A DNA stretch of 64,000 bases, taken from assembly GCA_014529385.2 (NCBI GenBank), contig CM043959.1, positions 9,760,809-9,824,808 on the forward strand. The letters run 5' to 3'. Shown here in pieces: positions 20,701-33,178 of this stretch. Made by a program: the position numbers and the translations under genes. Source of the DNA: Adiantum capillus-veneris (taxonomy: Eukaryota > Streptophyta > Polypodiopsida > Polypodiales > Pteridaceae). The notes under the pieces are model-generated. The model was not told where the DNA came from. It saw only the letters and a list, made by a program, of their open reading frames with translations, and did no database searches. Numbering within the stretch: the stretch's first letter is position 1; each line of letters starts with the position of its first letter.

Positions 20701-22910
20701 TAGGCTACAGGTGGTCTATTTGCCATCATACGTTTGATCATTAAACAATCCTTAGCTTGGTGACCATACCTACCACATGCGTTGCAAGTTCCATTAAATT
20801 TTACTCTAAACGTAGGGCACTCACTAGTGCTATGTGGACCTAAGCAAATGGAACACCATTGTTACTCCCTTCTTGGATACATGTGACTATTTTGAGGGGG
20901 TCGATTATCCTTAAGAGACTCTTGGATTGCCTTGGTGAGGTCTGTCAAGAATGTCTCAAATACCTTTGGCTCATTGGCAATGGGCTTTGCAGTCATGGGT
21001 TCATACTCAATGGCTTGTGAGCTAGTGGATCTCATGTCAGTAGACACCCTCATGCCTGCTATCATCAAGTTGTCCTCTAATTGGATTGCATTGGCAGTGA
21101 CATCTTCCCAGGTTGTGATACCTCTAATCACTAGTCCATTATAGATTCCTTCATTCCTCAAACCTCGAATGAATCGATCAAGCAGTTGGTTATTGTTGAA
21201 GCGCTCATTTACAGGGCAGCGAGAGTTTAAGTGCTTTAGACGACTAATGAAGTCCCTTACTGACTCTCCTTCCTTACGTTCGGCCTTCTGTAGCTGAGAT
21301 GCTACACCCCAAAGCACACCTTCTTGTATGTACTCCTTTAGAAACAACCTTCGAAGGGTAGGGTAGATTGTTTTCTCGTCCACCCTTAGGGTTCTATACC
21401 AATCTCCAGCCTTCCCACTTAATGTCAAGCTTAAGGCATTGCACTTATGTAGTTCGTTGCGTTCCCCTAAGGAATCACATACTTGTTCAAACACTTCAAT
21501 GTGTTTTCTAGCATCTTCGTCCCCATTGAATTTTTGCGTGAGTTTGGAAATTTGTACTGCCTTACTTCTAGGCTCTCTATCAGATGCATGACGCATATTT
21601 TCTGCGATAGATCGACCTATGGTTTGAGAAAACGCTGCCAAGTCACCTATGTGAGGAGGCAGGGCCGGTGGAGGTACTCTTGGAATCATATGTGGGAGAG
21701 GGACGGGTACCGGTCTTGGCATATGTGTGGATGATGCAGGATATGGAACATAACCGGTCATAGGTCCACTCGGATAAGGGCTAGGGAGCGGCACTCAAGG
21801 AGCATAAACAAGTGGTACAATTGGAGGTGTGGGGGCCATGTGTGCATAAGGGGCTAGAGGCACATACGGTCGAGGCCCCATATTAGGTACTACGACACTA
21901 GGTAGTGGCACTGCGCTAACCGTAGATGTCATCGATACATTCTCTGTCAGGCTTATCCCTGGAGTGAGCACTATGTTCTCCTTAATAGAGGGTTGAGCCA
22001 AGTTAGGGAAGCTAAAGTTGTCGCTCAAAGGCTCAGATTGAATAGAGACCCCAGGTGAAATGACGTAAGATGGGTCCATGGGGCTCATTAGAGGAGTCTC
22101 CATTTGTGATAGAGTAGGCTGTTGAGCCTTGCTCATATCCAGAAATCTCATGGGGCCAGTTGAGAGTATATTTACCCCTCGGTTTTGCCTTTCTGATTGA
22201 ATAATGCCATGGATAACATTACAGATCATTTTCTGTTGATCTTCGAGGCTCGTGGCACTAGAGGTGGATCGTACAATCTCTATCCATCCTACATGGTAGG
22301 CGTGGCCAGAGTGTAGATCCGTCAACACCTCAGTGTGGAGGTCGTATGTCCAATGATCATTAATGAACAATCCTTCTAGAGTCGACGTGTTAACGGTTTC
22401 TTGTGAGGTAGAAGCAATGTTGCTCCCCATGGTTTTACTTGTCAGCAATGGTACTCTAGAGGGAACTTCTGAAGGAGGTAGCTCAACAGGGCCTTCTTGG
22501 TAAGAAGTTGGCAGGATATCCACATGGACACTCTTTGGGGTTGGGGGGTCCACGTGCGATGTGAAAGGAGAGTCCACTTCCCCACCCCCTTCGTGTGATT
22601 CATTTGCATCAGGTTCCGAGCGAGTAGCTCTACCTAATGTTTCCATGAAACGGCTAAACATACTAGTACTAGGCTGTGGAGCTTCGGGAGGTGCATGGCC
22701 TTCTCTCTCAGTGTTTTGGGTAGGGTATGCTTCCATGATTTCTGAGTCGGAGGAGGAATCACTAGCGGCTATTTTAGGGTCTTGGGTGGTGCTACCTTGT
22801 GTCCCCGCTGAGGGTCTAGACCCTATCGTGGATGGGTAATGGGTGTCCGTATGAACAGAGGCACCCTCAATATGCTCGTGTTCTAGCACCCGCCCAGAGC
22901 GTAAGTGCAT
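20701..22910 (-). pseudogene. gag: Ty3-B gag with first two zinc knuckles
   Basis: The frame starts at an ATG (22910, MHLRSGR) and runs through a long, poorly conserved Pro/Ser/Thr-rich region to an in-frame TGA at 21795-21797. It then continues in the same frame through the capsid core ('LTQKFNGDED' to 'RFIRGLRNEG'). After a TAA at 20862 the same frame gives two zinc knuckles: one with the short spacing (CSIC-LGP-H, 20855-20817) and one canonical (CNAC-GRYG-H, 20786-20745), before a TAG near 20700. The gag is long because of the N-terminal extension of about 370 codons. Confidence 0.8.
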
Positions 22911-23894
22911 GTGCTTTTGATACCCTAAGGTGTCAAAAAGCTGCTTTAGGAGGTCTTGTGACTAGTTTTTTGCGTATTTTTTGTTTGTTTTTTTGCTAGA
23001 TTTTTTAGAGCGTGTCATGGAATGGGCCGTGTGATAGCTCGAAATGAGCGTATCGCTAGGAGGGACGCGCTGTGCTTTACAGCCCACCGTTTGGTTCTAT
23101 TTTGCTCCAAAAAAGCCCGAAACAGTCTTTTCCTAGCTGGGGAACTAGGCTCCAAATAGCAAGTCTAAGGGTGCAAGTGGGAAGAGAAGGGAGGAGAGTG
23201 GAGGACTTGTCCCACATGCTCTCATTCCCTCTTGAGGGGGTAGGGTATATATATAAGAGTGAGTCTAGTATATATCATAAGACTGAGGACTGAGGCCTGG
23301 GCCTGGGCTTGGGCTTGGGCTTGGGGAAATGATCCCGATCAAACTTTTATACAAACTGACCCGTCCGTTTTTATAACTCACGTTTTTTATTTTCGAAAAT
23401 CTAACCTCCCCCTCACTCACGTTTTTATTTTTTGAAAAAAAAATAAAATTTCAAAAAAGTTTTTTTTTTTTGGATATTATTTGGTACGCGTTGACCTCAC
23501 CTAACTATTTACTGTCCCACCTACCTACTGACCTGCTAATCAGTGGTTCACCTAATTACTAACCTGCTTAATTAACTAACTGTGCGCCAAACTGTGCACA
23601 AACCAGAAAATGCAGAAATTGAAACTTGACAGAACTGTGCAGTGCAAACCAGAAAATGCAAAAAACGCAGAAACGCAAGAAATGCTAACTGTGTAAGCTC
23701 AAATCGGAGCTTAATAGAGCTAACAAAACAAAACTTAATAGAACACAGAAAACTTGAATGCAGTCAACAACATTGTGTCTTTCTCTACTGTTTTTGCATA
23801 ACAACAATGATCAAACTTAGGCCGCGCCTTTCCTACATTATAAATAGCTTCAATACAATTTACAGGTCGCCATTGGAGCTTCACGCGCAGCAGC
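22911..23894. other. Ty3-B 5' leader
   Basis: No gene is seen between the primer site and the gag ATG. A short GGGCTT/GGGCCT repeat lies at about 23295-23326 and an A/T-rich run near 23440-23475. Confidence 0.6.
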
Positions 23895-23912
23895 TCCCCG
23901 GCAGCAGCGCCA
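23895..23912 (-). promoter_or_regulatory. Ty3-B primer-binding site (tRNA-Asp type)
   Basis: The minus strand reads TGGCGCTGCTGCCGGGGA just inside the 5' LTR. It matches the 3' end of plant tRNA-Asp as I recall it (TGGCGCCGTTGCCGGGGA form) except for two or three central bases. Such primer sites are common in plant Ty3 elements. Confidence 0.7.
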
Positions 23913-23916
23913 AAAA

Positions 23917-24486
23917 TGTCAAGGCTAGGGACTTGCTACGCGCCGTGTGCGAGCCATAAAGGCTCCTAGCACACACTCATACAACAGACATGCTCACAAG
24001 GAAGAACGGTGTGTCACTCACCTTCTTGCGTAGTTGCGAATGAAGGATTCCCGCGCCGCGAAGAAGAGGGAGACGCCGCTACGCCGTGCTCAACCGCCTC
24101 GCCGCCGTCGTGCCGCCGCAACGCTCGATCGCACACACACTCTCACTCACTCTCTCTCTGTCTCTCTCTCTCACACGCACACACACAAGGAGATGGTGAA
24201 GGAGAAGGTGGAGATGGAGCAAGAGCAGCTTCTATTGCACAATGAGAGAATGACTCAATTTTAGGTTTAATTGGCTTTTATGTGAGCTCACCCCATTCAC
24301 ACTTGGGCGCCCATGCTTAGCCAACTAACCCTAGCATGTTCGTGTTAGAGTGCGCCTCTCATCGGCGATCACTCTACCTTTCCCTATTAGACCGACAAGC
24401 CCGGTGCCTGACTCTACTTAAATAAATAATACGGTTACGGTGTCCGTCGTAGGCGATAGGGTGTCCGTGAGCCACGAGGGTTAACA
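23917..24486 (-). repeat. Ty3-B 5' LTR
   Basis: This full-length partner of 11030-11599 should hold the element's promoter. It is followed on the right by the target duplication GGGTG (24487-24491). Confidence 0.93.
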
Positions 24487-24531
24487 GGGTGATAGAAAGG
24501 TTATACCATTTTCTTCTTTTTATAGTTTAAA

Positions 24532-25071
24532 ATAAGGTTAGAAGAAATGGCGAGAAAATTTCGTGCGCTCACAGCCTCGACAGTCCATGCGGACTAGCAA
24601 TTCCACCTGCATGTTCGACTACTGCTACCATACAATAAGCCGTCATGTTCAGCTAATGGAAGAGCAAATTGAGCCTACGCAGAAATTACTGATGCAAGAC
24701 GACGATTCCAAGGGTCACACACACACACATACACACCACATCCCGTCAAATCTAGAGTAAAAATTAAGTGCCTTGAGCAGACATCAGCTACATTGCAAGA
24801 ATGGCGTACATGCATGCTACAAACAAAGATCTACTGTGAAAAGATGTTAAGATGCTGTGAAATGCTATAGCTAGAGAAGAGGCAAAGGGGTTTTGTCCAC
24901 TACATGCAGTATCATGTGGACGTGGGTGTGTAGATTTCATGTACCCACAAATATAGGCATTGACCAATAAAGAAGAGATTATAACCCGGTGGTTCTGATC
25001 TCCGTGCACCTCTAGACCGAGGTGTGCGGGGATTGGACATGACTAGAGAATGTGAGGTTGTTTATAGTGTG

Positions 25072-25149
<78 letters not shown>

Positions 25150-25212
25150 AGACAAATAATTCCAATAGAAGATTAAATTTGTTGTCCAAGTTATAAGTTT
25201 TTTACCCTCATT
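24532..25212. other. CACTA interior without clear gene, with GA microsatellite
   Basis: A pure GA repeat of about 70 bases lies at 25075-25145. I see no coding signal before the transposase remnant starts at about 25213. Confidence 0.7.
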
Positions 25213-28031
25213 ATGAGTAGTGACGAGGATGTGGGGCCGTCCAACCGAAACACCTATCTCTCAACCAGGATCTTGTGTCCTTGTAATCATTGCAAGCATG
25301 TTGTGCGATGCACAAGACGCGTTTCTTTGCAGCACGTTTCGCGAATTTGGAGAGTTAGATCCATCTATTATAGATCGAGTTGTTTCCAATTATAACTCAT
25401 CGGACTCTGACACTGACCAACAGGGAGCAATCTTGCAACCCAATAGACGTGTTCGCAGGCGCTTTGGTCAAGCAGCATATGTGAGGCCACAAGATGTAGC
25501 CTCTGACAGCTCGGGGGATGATCATGCAGACCACATTCCCAACAAGGCAATGTTTGAGCCCGAGATTGATGAAATGATCGAGACGATCATGGATTCAGAA
25601 AGGCTTGTCTATGATGATATGAAAAGTGTCTAGATTGAAAGCGCTCCTGGTTCTTCTCAATATGCAGACAAAGTTTAAATGGAGTGACACTAGCGTCACA
25701 TCGTTTTTCAGGTGATCTATAACAATTAGTTTACTTTAATAAAACTCTAAATGTATAATGATCTGATAGATTTTTACACAATTGTACCGTATTTTTATGT
25801 TGTGTCACATGTGGACCTAGACTGAATGCATGTAGGGCGCCCTCATTGAAGAAGCAAATCTACGAAGGTCATCAAGCATATCTTCTAGAGAATCATGTGT
25901 TACACGATGGCTTTTTGGGAAGAGTGCCACCGAGGATGTCTGCACAAGCATGGTTAGAGCAGAAGGAGATTGCCCCCAGGGATGAAGAGACCATCTCTAT
26001 GGTACGAGTTACCATACTGGACCCGACTCATAATCAATCACTTGCTCGATCCAATGCACATATTCAAGAATGTGGGCAATCTACTATGGGACCATCTGAC
26101 TGGCAAGAAAGATACTTTGGGAGCCAGAGTTGACCTTAGAAATGTGGATCGTATGGAGCAATATTGGCCGCAAACAGCGTTCGATGGATCATTAAAACTC
26201 CCTTAAGCACCATGGATTTTCACAGGAGCCCAAAAACGCAAAGGAAAAGAGACCATTTGATCTTTGCAAACCCCCACTGGCGTAATGCACTCGCTCTGAA
26301 CGTGTTTTACTAAAGAAGGAAAGCTTACCGGTTTGACGTCACACGACTGGCATAAAATGTGTCAGGTATGTTCATAGTGGAGTATATCATAGTGGGAATT
26401 ATGTAACAAATTCTTTTGTGGACTTTAATATCATTGCTACACGTGTTTTACAGTTTATTTTACCGGTTTCCATTGAGGGATGTTTGTCTCTTGATGTTTG
26501 TAACACAATCTACAAACTTGCGAAGTTGGTGCAATGAATCTCACAAAAGGAGATCAACGTAGACTCCATACCATTCGCCAAAATAAATGCTGTGGAGGTT
26601 GTGTTCATGTTTGAGAAACATTTTCCTACTACCATGCTAACCATTCAGGTGCATCTTCTTGTTCACATAGTTGATGAGGTGGAAATAACTGGCACAGTAC
26701 ATTCTAGATGGATGTTCTTTTTAGAACGTTTCATGAAAACGCTCAAGGGATATGTGCGTCAGAAGGCACGTCCAAAGGGTAGCATGGCAGAAGGTTGGCT
26801 GGTATCAGAGTCCCTAGTGTACATTGGAGAGTGGCTAGATGGATTTGATAAATCCCGGGACACGCTATGGCGAACCATAGATGATGAGCGCATATCTGGA
26901 ATTGTCATGTGCAATCTCGGTGTTGAGAAGAAGATGACGGAAGATCTAGAGGCTAAAATCAACCGATTTTGCATGCTTCACAATCCAGTCATGCAGAAGT
27001 GGATTTCACAATATGAGGATGCAAACCAAGAGCGACAAAGGGCACGAATCGAGTGGAGACGGGGAAGACTACCACCGATGCACTATCCAACGGGTCTGGA
27101 GAGCCTACCAACATTCATGAGCTTAAGATGGTTTCACAACCAATCGAAAAGCGCACAACAGTGCGGTGAAGAAGTGACTGAGGAAGAGTGGAAGTACTCT
27201 AGGGGTTGTGAGACCAAGGTAAGTTTGCAATGTACGACTAGTAACTTTCTAGATGTTTGACTGACCACTCATTATCTTTGTTGGTTGTAGTATAAGTCAT
27301 ACACAGTAGCATGGTGTAAAGGTCGACATTTTAGGGTGGAACGGATCGACAAAAAGCGTTTTACTCAAGATTGTGGAATCATGGCAAAATTTGAACAGTC
27401 TAATCGACGACGATCCTCTTGTGGTGGCGGAACTCACTTACTTCGGCACGCTACAAAAGATTTTGAGAATCGATTATAGAGGATTTTTTGTCGACTTGTT
27501 CGACGTGCAATGGTTCAAGATAATCATGGAGGGTCGCAAAGCTACTGTGCATAGAGGAGAGTCTAGTTTTCTTGAGGTGGATTCAACTAAGAAATGGACT
27601 TACCTAAGAGACACTTTTGTACTACCCGAGCATTGTGAACAAGTAAGTATGTAAATAATTAACATCCCATTTTAGAATTTATGTGCTTGGAAGATCTCAT
27701 GTAAGTTATGTGGCTCTGGAAGATGATATTTCATCCTACAAAGTCTGCATCAAACTGGTGGTACGTCATAGAGGTAGCCCCTCGTAGTGCACGGACGTAT
27801 GAAGGCTACCATGTGCCAATCACAGCGGCATCAATGGAGGAAATCGGAGAAGATGCTCAATCAGAAGCCATGGAGGTGGTGCCAGATGAACATCAAGCTG
27901 CTACTCTCTATGGGGTGCATGCAGAGGATCTACAAAATGAAACAAAGGACATCTGTTTAAACAGAGATCTCGACTATATAGATATAGGAAGTTATGCTGA
28001 GCTATGTGAGGATGAGAGAGAGATCTCTTAA
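25213..28031 (+). pseudogene. CACTA TNP2-type transposase, interrupted
   Basis: This is the remnant of the enzyme that would excise and reinsert the element. Exons in order: an N-terminal Cys-rich piece (CPCNHC, 25270-25300) of the transposase-associated type; a core piece (25846-26206) with VPPRMSAQAW, then LPYWTRLI and LDPMHIFKNVGN, typical of the tnp2 family; 'LTGLTSHDWHKMCQ' near 26310-26366; a DUF4218-like exon (about 26454-27218: HLLVHIVDEVE, RWMFFLERFMK, LKGYVRQKA); a DUF4216-like exon (27291-27642); and a C-terminal exon to 28031. GT-AG introns fit at 26367-26453, 27219-27290 and after 27642. Frameshifts and loss of the first part of the core, including the first catalytic Asp region, make it inactive. 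Confidence 0.85.
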
Positions 28032-28453
28032 AGCCATAAATATTGTATTTGAACAATTTTTCTCCGTTTTGTAAATTCAAAGTTATGCACTTGCCTCTTC
28101 CATCACTCAAGTTGAATAGAAGAAGAACGCTTTCTGATGCTGCTAGCCTTTGAACATTCCAAAGCTACAAGCACCTTCAAGTTCTTGTACGATTCTCCGT
28201 TTTGAACAATTTTGCTCCGTTTTGTAAAAACTTTGGCTCTCTAAGTATTTGCATCATTGCGTCATTGTATTTATATGCATCATTGCGTCATTGTAGTTAA
28301 TGGTCTTTGCGTCCACTCTAGGTATGTATGCTCTAGGTATGTTCTCATAAACAGAGACGACGAGCACCTCCTCCTCTCTCTCTCTCTCTCTCTCTCTATC
28401 TACTTGTCCATGTTTTCTACTCCATTCATTCAATATTAAGTTTAAATGTTCCT

Positions 28454-29808
28454 GTGTTTAATGCACGTATGGATGATGAGGAGTTTATTTCTTCTTTGTC
28501 ACCCCAGCAGAGACAGTGGTACGTGGAGCGTCATCGCTCTGGCGCACCATCACGGGTTCCTACTCCATCCGCATCTCCCTCTGTTTTGGAGTCCTCAATG
28601 CGCTCCGAAGCTTCATTGTCGACGAGACGATCTTCACACTCGTCGAGGCATTGGCGCTCTAGTGGTGGCGGTGGCGGTTGTTGTGGGGGTGCCGCCACCG
28701 ATGCTTCGACACCGCCTCGTGTTCGACGAGGCCCTTTACCCACCCCTTCTTTGCCCGTCCCAACACCAGCCACAGCATCACCATCGACCCCAGCTTTTGC
28801 ACGGATGACTGTCGTTCCCCGTAGCTACACACCACTAGCTACTTCTCCCGAAGTCACTCCAGCGGACACTCCTCGCTTTGGGGCTCAAACTCTACTGGAG
28901 ACACCTGGCGTCCATACCCCCATTGACACGCCGCTAGAGAACCCTGTCGAGACACCCAGGTTCACGCGTCAGCGACGAGAGGGCTTGCCTTACTCCGTCG
29001 ACTTCAACGGTGGCATCATCTTGGATGATGAGGGCAAGAAGGTGATTGCGCACATGCGCGGTCTTTGCTCTCAGGTGTTTAGACACTACATACTAAACAC
29101 CTAGAGTGAAGTACCGAATGAATTAAAAGACAGAGTCGTTAGCATGCTTGATGACGAGTTTCCCGTTCCAACATGGGATGACTGCTTCACTGAAGATGTG
29201 ATGAAGGTTCGAATGCGCGAATACTGCAAGCATAAGCATTCCGAAGTGCAAAAAGCAATCAAGCATGGGTGGAGCAGAACAAATTGGCTGGCCAAAGAAG
29301 ATTGGAAGCATGCAAAGAAAGAAGTGCGCGAGAATCCTGACAAGTGGAAGCAACAAAAGGAGGCATCTAGAGCGCGAGTAGAGGCAGGGAGCTTGCACCA
29401 CTTGGGGAGCGGCGGGTGGGCATCATTTGAGGCCGATTTTGTAAGTGTTTTTGCATCTATGTTTGATAGTTTAGGGTTTATGGGATTTGAAATTCTAACA
29501 TGATGGATTCTTTGTATGTTTTGACACTGGTCGTTTACAAGACGTGATCCCACACCGTACAAGCGTGAGTACGTAGGCAGGAAGGGCATAAACGCCCTTA
29601 TAGACATCCTGAGTTCTCGTGGCGGCATGGTTAGTATTAGGGTTTATTCTTTTCTATTTACTGTATTGTTTTATAAATGTAGCTATATGTTTATACTTAC
29701 AAAAAGCTATCTTATTGTTTTTCTTTTTTAAAGAATCCGACAGATATGCCGCTTTGACGCGATGGGACGTTTGTGTAGATGACGTCAGTCTAGCCATAGC
29801 TAGATAGC
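28454..29808 (+). pseudogene. CACTA second gene, plant transposase (Ptta/En/Spm) type
   Basis: The first exon has a Ser/Pro/Thr-rich N-terminus with Gly-rich tracts, then the family domain: RWDEEF-like 'DDEFPVPTWDDCF', a 'YCKHKHSEVQKAIKHGW' helix, and a RPEKW-like 'NPDKWKQQKEASR' block ending at a GT donor at 29441. An in-frame TAG at 29102-29104 interrupts it. A second exon (about 29535-29630) encodes 'TRRDPTPYKREYVGR', and a short last exon lies near 29735-29808. In active CACTA elements the second gene product binds the subterminal repeats; here that is inference. Confidence 0.75.
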
Positions 29809-30164
29809 ATTAGTTTCTTTTTGTCATAGATTATGTATTATGAGACGATTTTTATACGTCTTTTTGAAAACCATGTAAATTTTTTAAATAATGACAATGG
29901 TTTGTAACTATTACATTTGCAAAGATTAAGCCTATGTGTACAATTGTCATTGATTTACTTTCATAAATTCACGCTTGTCATTTTTGTATCTTTATTTTAC
30001 AAACAATACTTACTATGGATGATGGAGTTAATGATTATATTGTCTTGTGGGTGACTATTTTGGGTCTATATTTACCTTTTTTTCAAAGGTAAATACACAA
30101 ATTAAACATTCAATATGGTTGATGGGTGAATGCCCTCACCAAATTTTTTTCATCTCGGGCATAA
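29809..30164. other. CACTA 3' interior, no gene seen
   Basis: This is A/T-rich sequence without coding signal, leading into the right subterminal repeat array. Confidence 0.6.
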
Positions 30165-30404
30165 ATATGACCGTCGCTATATTAGGCTCTACAGCGTCGC
30201 TATTAGCGCTGCTATTGATGGCCTTGCAGCGTTGCTATAGCCATCACTGTAGGCATCGCTATATAGCGATGTTTATAGCGACTGGCATAGCGACGCTTAT
30301 AGCTTCGTTCCCGTATCGACGCTCATAGCGACGCCGGGGGTTATAAAAACCCAGTGTATTTCCGTCGCTAAAAGCGTCACAAGAGCACACAACCTCTTGT
30401 AGTG
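30165..30404 (+). repeat. CACTA right subterminal array and TIR
   Basis: At least eight copies of a TAGCGACG(C)-like motif in both orientations precede the inverted terminal repeat. The corresponding array on the left is at about 9745-9825. Such arrays are the known binding sites of the second gene product in this superfamily. Confidence 0.85.
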
Positions 30405-30576
30405 TACAATGTGAAAATATGAACCAATGATGATGATGTGAAAGGGAATTGTGTATCTATGTACAAATATACCAGTGACTCAGAGATTACAATGGAACAA
30501 ATGCGGAGTGTGCATAGTGCATGGTACCTATAGGATTACAATGTATATGTACAAATCTATCACAATAGCAGAGAAG

Positions 30577-30836
30577 CTAATCTAGAAAGAGTGAGGCCGA
30601 AGAAACTCCAAGCTCCAAGCGCAAGAGGATGAAACATGACTCGTTGACGCCTTTGGTAAGAATGTCTGCAATCATCTGGTCACTTGGACAATGTTCAACC
30701 ATAATGGTTCCTTTGCCTACTTCATACTTGACATAATGATAATGGACAGCAATGTGCTTTGAATTATTATGTTGAACGTAGTCTTTTGCAAGACTAATAG
30801 TAAGATTCATGCCATGACCAAGATCACGACACTGAA
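30577..30836 (-). pseudogene. Copia-B RNase H C-terminal remnant
   Basis: The minus strand encodes 'SKHIAVHYHYVK', 'EHCPSDQMIADILTKG' and a short tail, the conserved end of copia RNase H. Upstream in the same frame it is joined directly to a WHHRF-type pre-integrase block, so a deletion removed integrase and RT; the join lies near 30806. Confidence 0.85.
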
Positions 30837-32479
30837 GATCAAGTAGTTTTGAGAAATGAGCATGAACAAAACGGTGATGCCATACTTTGAATCATGATCA
30901 CATGGAGCTGTGACAACATTTGCTACAGCATCATTGAGAGAGGGTTCAAACAAATTACCATTTCGAGGAGGAGTGGCTATAGTCTGTCCATCTTTCTCAA
31001 TTCGGCATTTGGTATGATCAAATCCAACAAACACACCAAGATCAACAAGTCTAGCAACAATTGAAAGAATATTACGTTGAAGATCTAGTACATGTAATAC
31101 TCCTCGTAAAATTCGAGTGGAGGAAGATAAGGTACCAAGATATAAGTCTCCAATACTCTTTACTTGACAAGTCCTATCATCAAGAAGATAAAAAACACGT
31201 TGAGCTGGTAGTGGATGATAGTTATGGAGTCACTTAGAATGATATGTCATATTTCATGTAGCATCACAATCGATAATAAAAAGTGATCCAACACATACAT
31301 GAAGTATTCTGTCTGGAGCAACTGAACATAGGATGCATCTTTTTTCTGGTACAATATTGTCTCAATATTCAGTAGCATATTCTCTATTAGGATCTGTGTC
31401 GAATCGACGCTTTTAACACATATGAGTGTGATGATCAAATCGTCCACAATATTCACAAGAAGAAGAAGAAGAGTCTCTAGATAAACGTGGTTGTTTCGTG
31501 GTAATATTGTGTTCTTCATCATATTGACGTGCCCAAAAATCATCTTCAGTATGACCATTTCTGTTGCAGTAAGAACATTGCTTATTGGGAAATTTGAGAT
31601 GAGAGAAAATATTACCGCGATGGCCACCTCTGCGGTTTCCTCGTTGTAATGGATGCCTTCGAGCATAAAAAGTACATTCCATCTGTTGTGACTCAGTCTC
31701 CTCTTGTAAGTTGTCAAATCATAGCTGTATCATGACCAGCATTACGACGTTCTTGACGTCGAGAGTATTCAATTAAAGACATGCAGGCTTGGTCGAAATC
31801 CAAACCATCTTTATTGGAGATAATAATAACAATGTTATCATAAGAGGAGTCCTTCACCATATCAAGAAGAAGTGTAATCAGTTGTTTTTGTGGAACAGGA
31901 TCACTGGCAATAGCAAGTTGACTAATAATAGATTTGAAAGATTCAATATGTCCCGTCATGGTAGTACCAACTTCATATTGTAACTTGTTAAGCAACCCTC
32001 TCAAATAAAGTATTTTTGTAACAGATTTCTTCTAAAAGTTTGCAATAAGGTATCTCCTTACGTCGTGGGAAGTAGGCAGTTCATACATATCAAGCAAAAG
32101 GGAATCAATAAGAGCACAAAGAATATACCAACGAGCTGCTTTATCACATCGTTTCCAATCTGTATATGCAACATTCCAATCTTCAAATATAGGTCCTTCA
32201 GTGATGATAAGCACGTTATCATGATCCGTATCAACAGGCTGAGGCGGACAAACACAATTTCCAAGGATAGCATCAGAGAGTTCATTGCCTTCAAGAATTA
32301 ACAACATCTTTGCTTTCAAGTTTGGAAATCCTTGGCCTTGGAAAGGAGGAATAGAAAGCTAGCCAGAAGGAAAGCCATTGACGAGAATAGTCATAGCCAC
32401 ATCTTGTTGCGAGAAGACGTATAAGATAAGATCGCGGAATCTTCACATCATATATGGTGCAGACTGCAATTGAAAACAA
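30837..32479 (-). pseudogene. gag: Copia-B gag and protease remnant
   Basis: From its 5' side: a gag helical domain of the UBN2 type (32319-31714; 'KAARWYILCALIDSLLLDMY' and 'LRGLLNKLQYE' blocks), two zinc knuckles (31682-31413), then a degraded protease and pre-integrase region (31300-30840, 'ILSIVARLVDLGV'). In the first knuckle the last Cys is replaced by Phe; the second (CEYC-GRFD-H-HTHM-C) is intact. The protease active site reads DCDA where DSGA is expected. Several frameshifts are present. Confidence 0.8.
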
Positions 32480-33166
32480 GATAAATATGACTAATGTGTT
32501 TTTTCAACAATAAACGCAAGAAGGATGCTCAATAAACGTCCAAAGATGTGAGAGACGTGATCCAAAAAAGGATAGAAAAGGAGACGTTAATAATAAAAGA
32601 GTCCTCAAAATAGAGTGACGTGAGACACAAGATTGACGGTCACAATATGAATAGAAAAAATCTAAATTTACTCAAAAAAGTTGATGCCAAAATTAGAAAA
32701 ACGATCGTGGACGCTTCACGAAGACGCACGAGGAAGAAAGCTGCATCAAGCTCAATTGCGGTAAAAACAACATAACTACTGCGAACTCCGATTGAGGAAA
32801 ACCTGGAACTCAAATCGAAGATCTTCAGGAGATGAACAGGTTTTCGATGAGAAGTGCCATGTACGCTGCACTCCATCGCACTTTTTCCATTTCTCCAAAT
32901 TTTGAGCAGAAGACCCATAAAGATTGAGATGAAGTTTAAAGTGTCAAAAAAACAAATCAACAAGAAAACCTAATCAACGATTCATTATATTGATTAGCAA
33001 TAAACACCACACAAAACACTAATCATATTCTTCTTAACACAAAACAAACACAGTTAACAAGAATCAATGCTCAAAAATAAAATTTATAGCAAGTTTGAAT
33101 CTTACATGTGAATCGCATACACTACTGTTTTGTCGCCATGAATTTAATCGGTGCGTGATCGTTACC

Positions 33167-33178
33167 GCTCTGATACCA
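33167..33178 (-). promoter_or_regulatory. Copia-B primer-binding site (initiator Met-tRNA)
   Basis: The minus strand reads TGGTATCAGAGC, the standard plant copia primer site complementary to initiator Met-tRNA, immediately inside the 5' LTR. Confidence 0.95.

Larger units (their letters stand above)
11030..24486 (-). mobile_element. Ty3-B, Ty3 (gypsy) retrotransposon
   Basis: Two 570-bp LTRs (11030-11599, 23917-24486) bound it, with a perfect 5-bp target duplication GGGTG at 11025-11029 and 24487-24491. The target is confirmed by neighbouring copies of the SINE-like repeat, which show the uninterrupted site. On the minus strand the order is LTR, primer site, gag with four zinc knuckles, protease, RT, a single classical RNase H, integrase, a long C-terminal extension, an extra small ORF, polypurine tract and LTR. 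A few in-frame stops and shifts interrupt otherwise well-preserved frames. The LTRs differ at about 12-15 sites. Confidence 0.93.
9710..30404 (+). mobile_element. CACTA (EnSpm) DNA transposon containing nested Ty3-B
   Basis: Terminal inverted repeats CACTACAAGAGGT lie at 9710-9722 and, inverted, at 30392-30404. The 3-bp target duplication TAC is at 9707-9709 and 30405-30407, as expected for this superfamily. Subterminal arrays of the motif AGCGACGC, in both orientations, lie at about 9745-9825 and 30165-30380. Two plus-strand genes are carried: a TNP2-type transposase remnant (25213-28031) and a second gene of the plant transposase Ptta/En/Spm type (28454-29808). Without the 13.5-kb Ty3-B insert it is about 7.2 kb. 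Confidence 0.92.

Noticed and set aside
25075-25145. Regulatory GAGA element
   Set aside because: It is a simple GA microsatellite inside a dead transposon; nothing ties it to a promoter.
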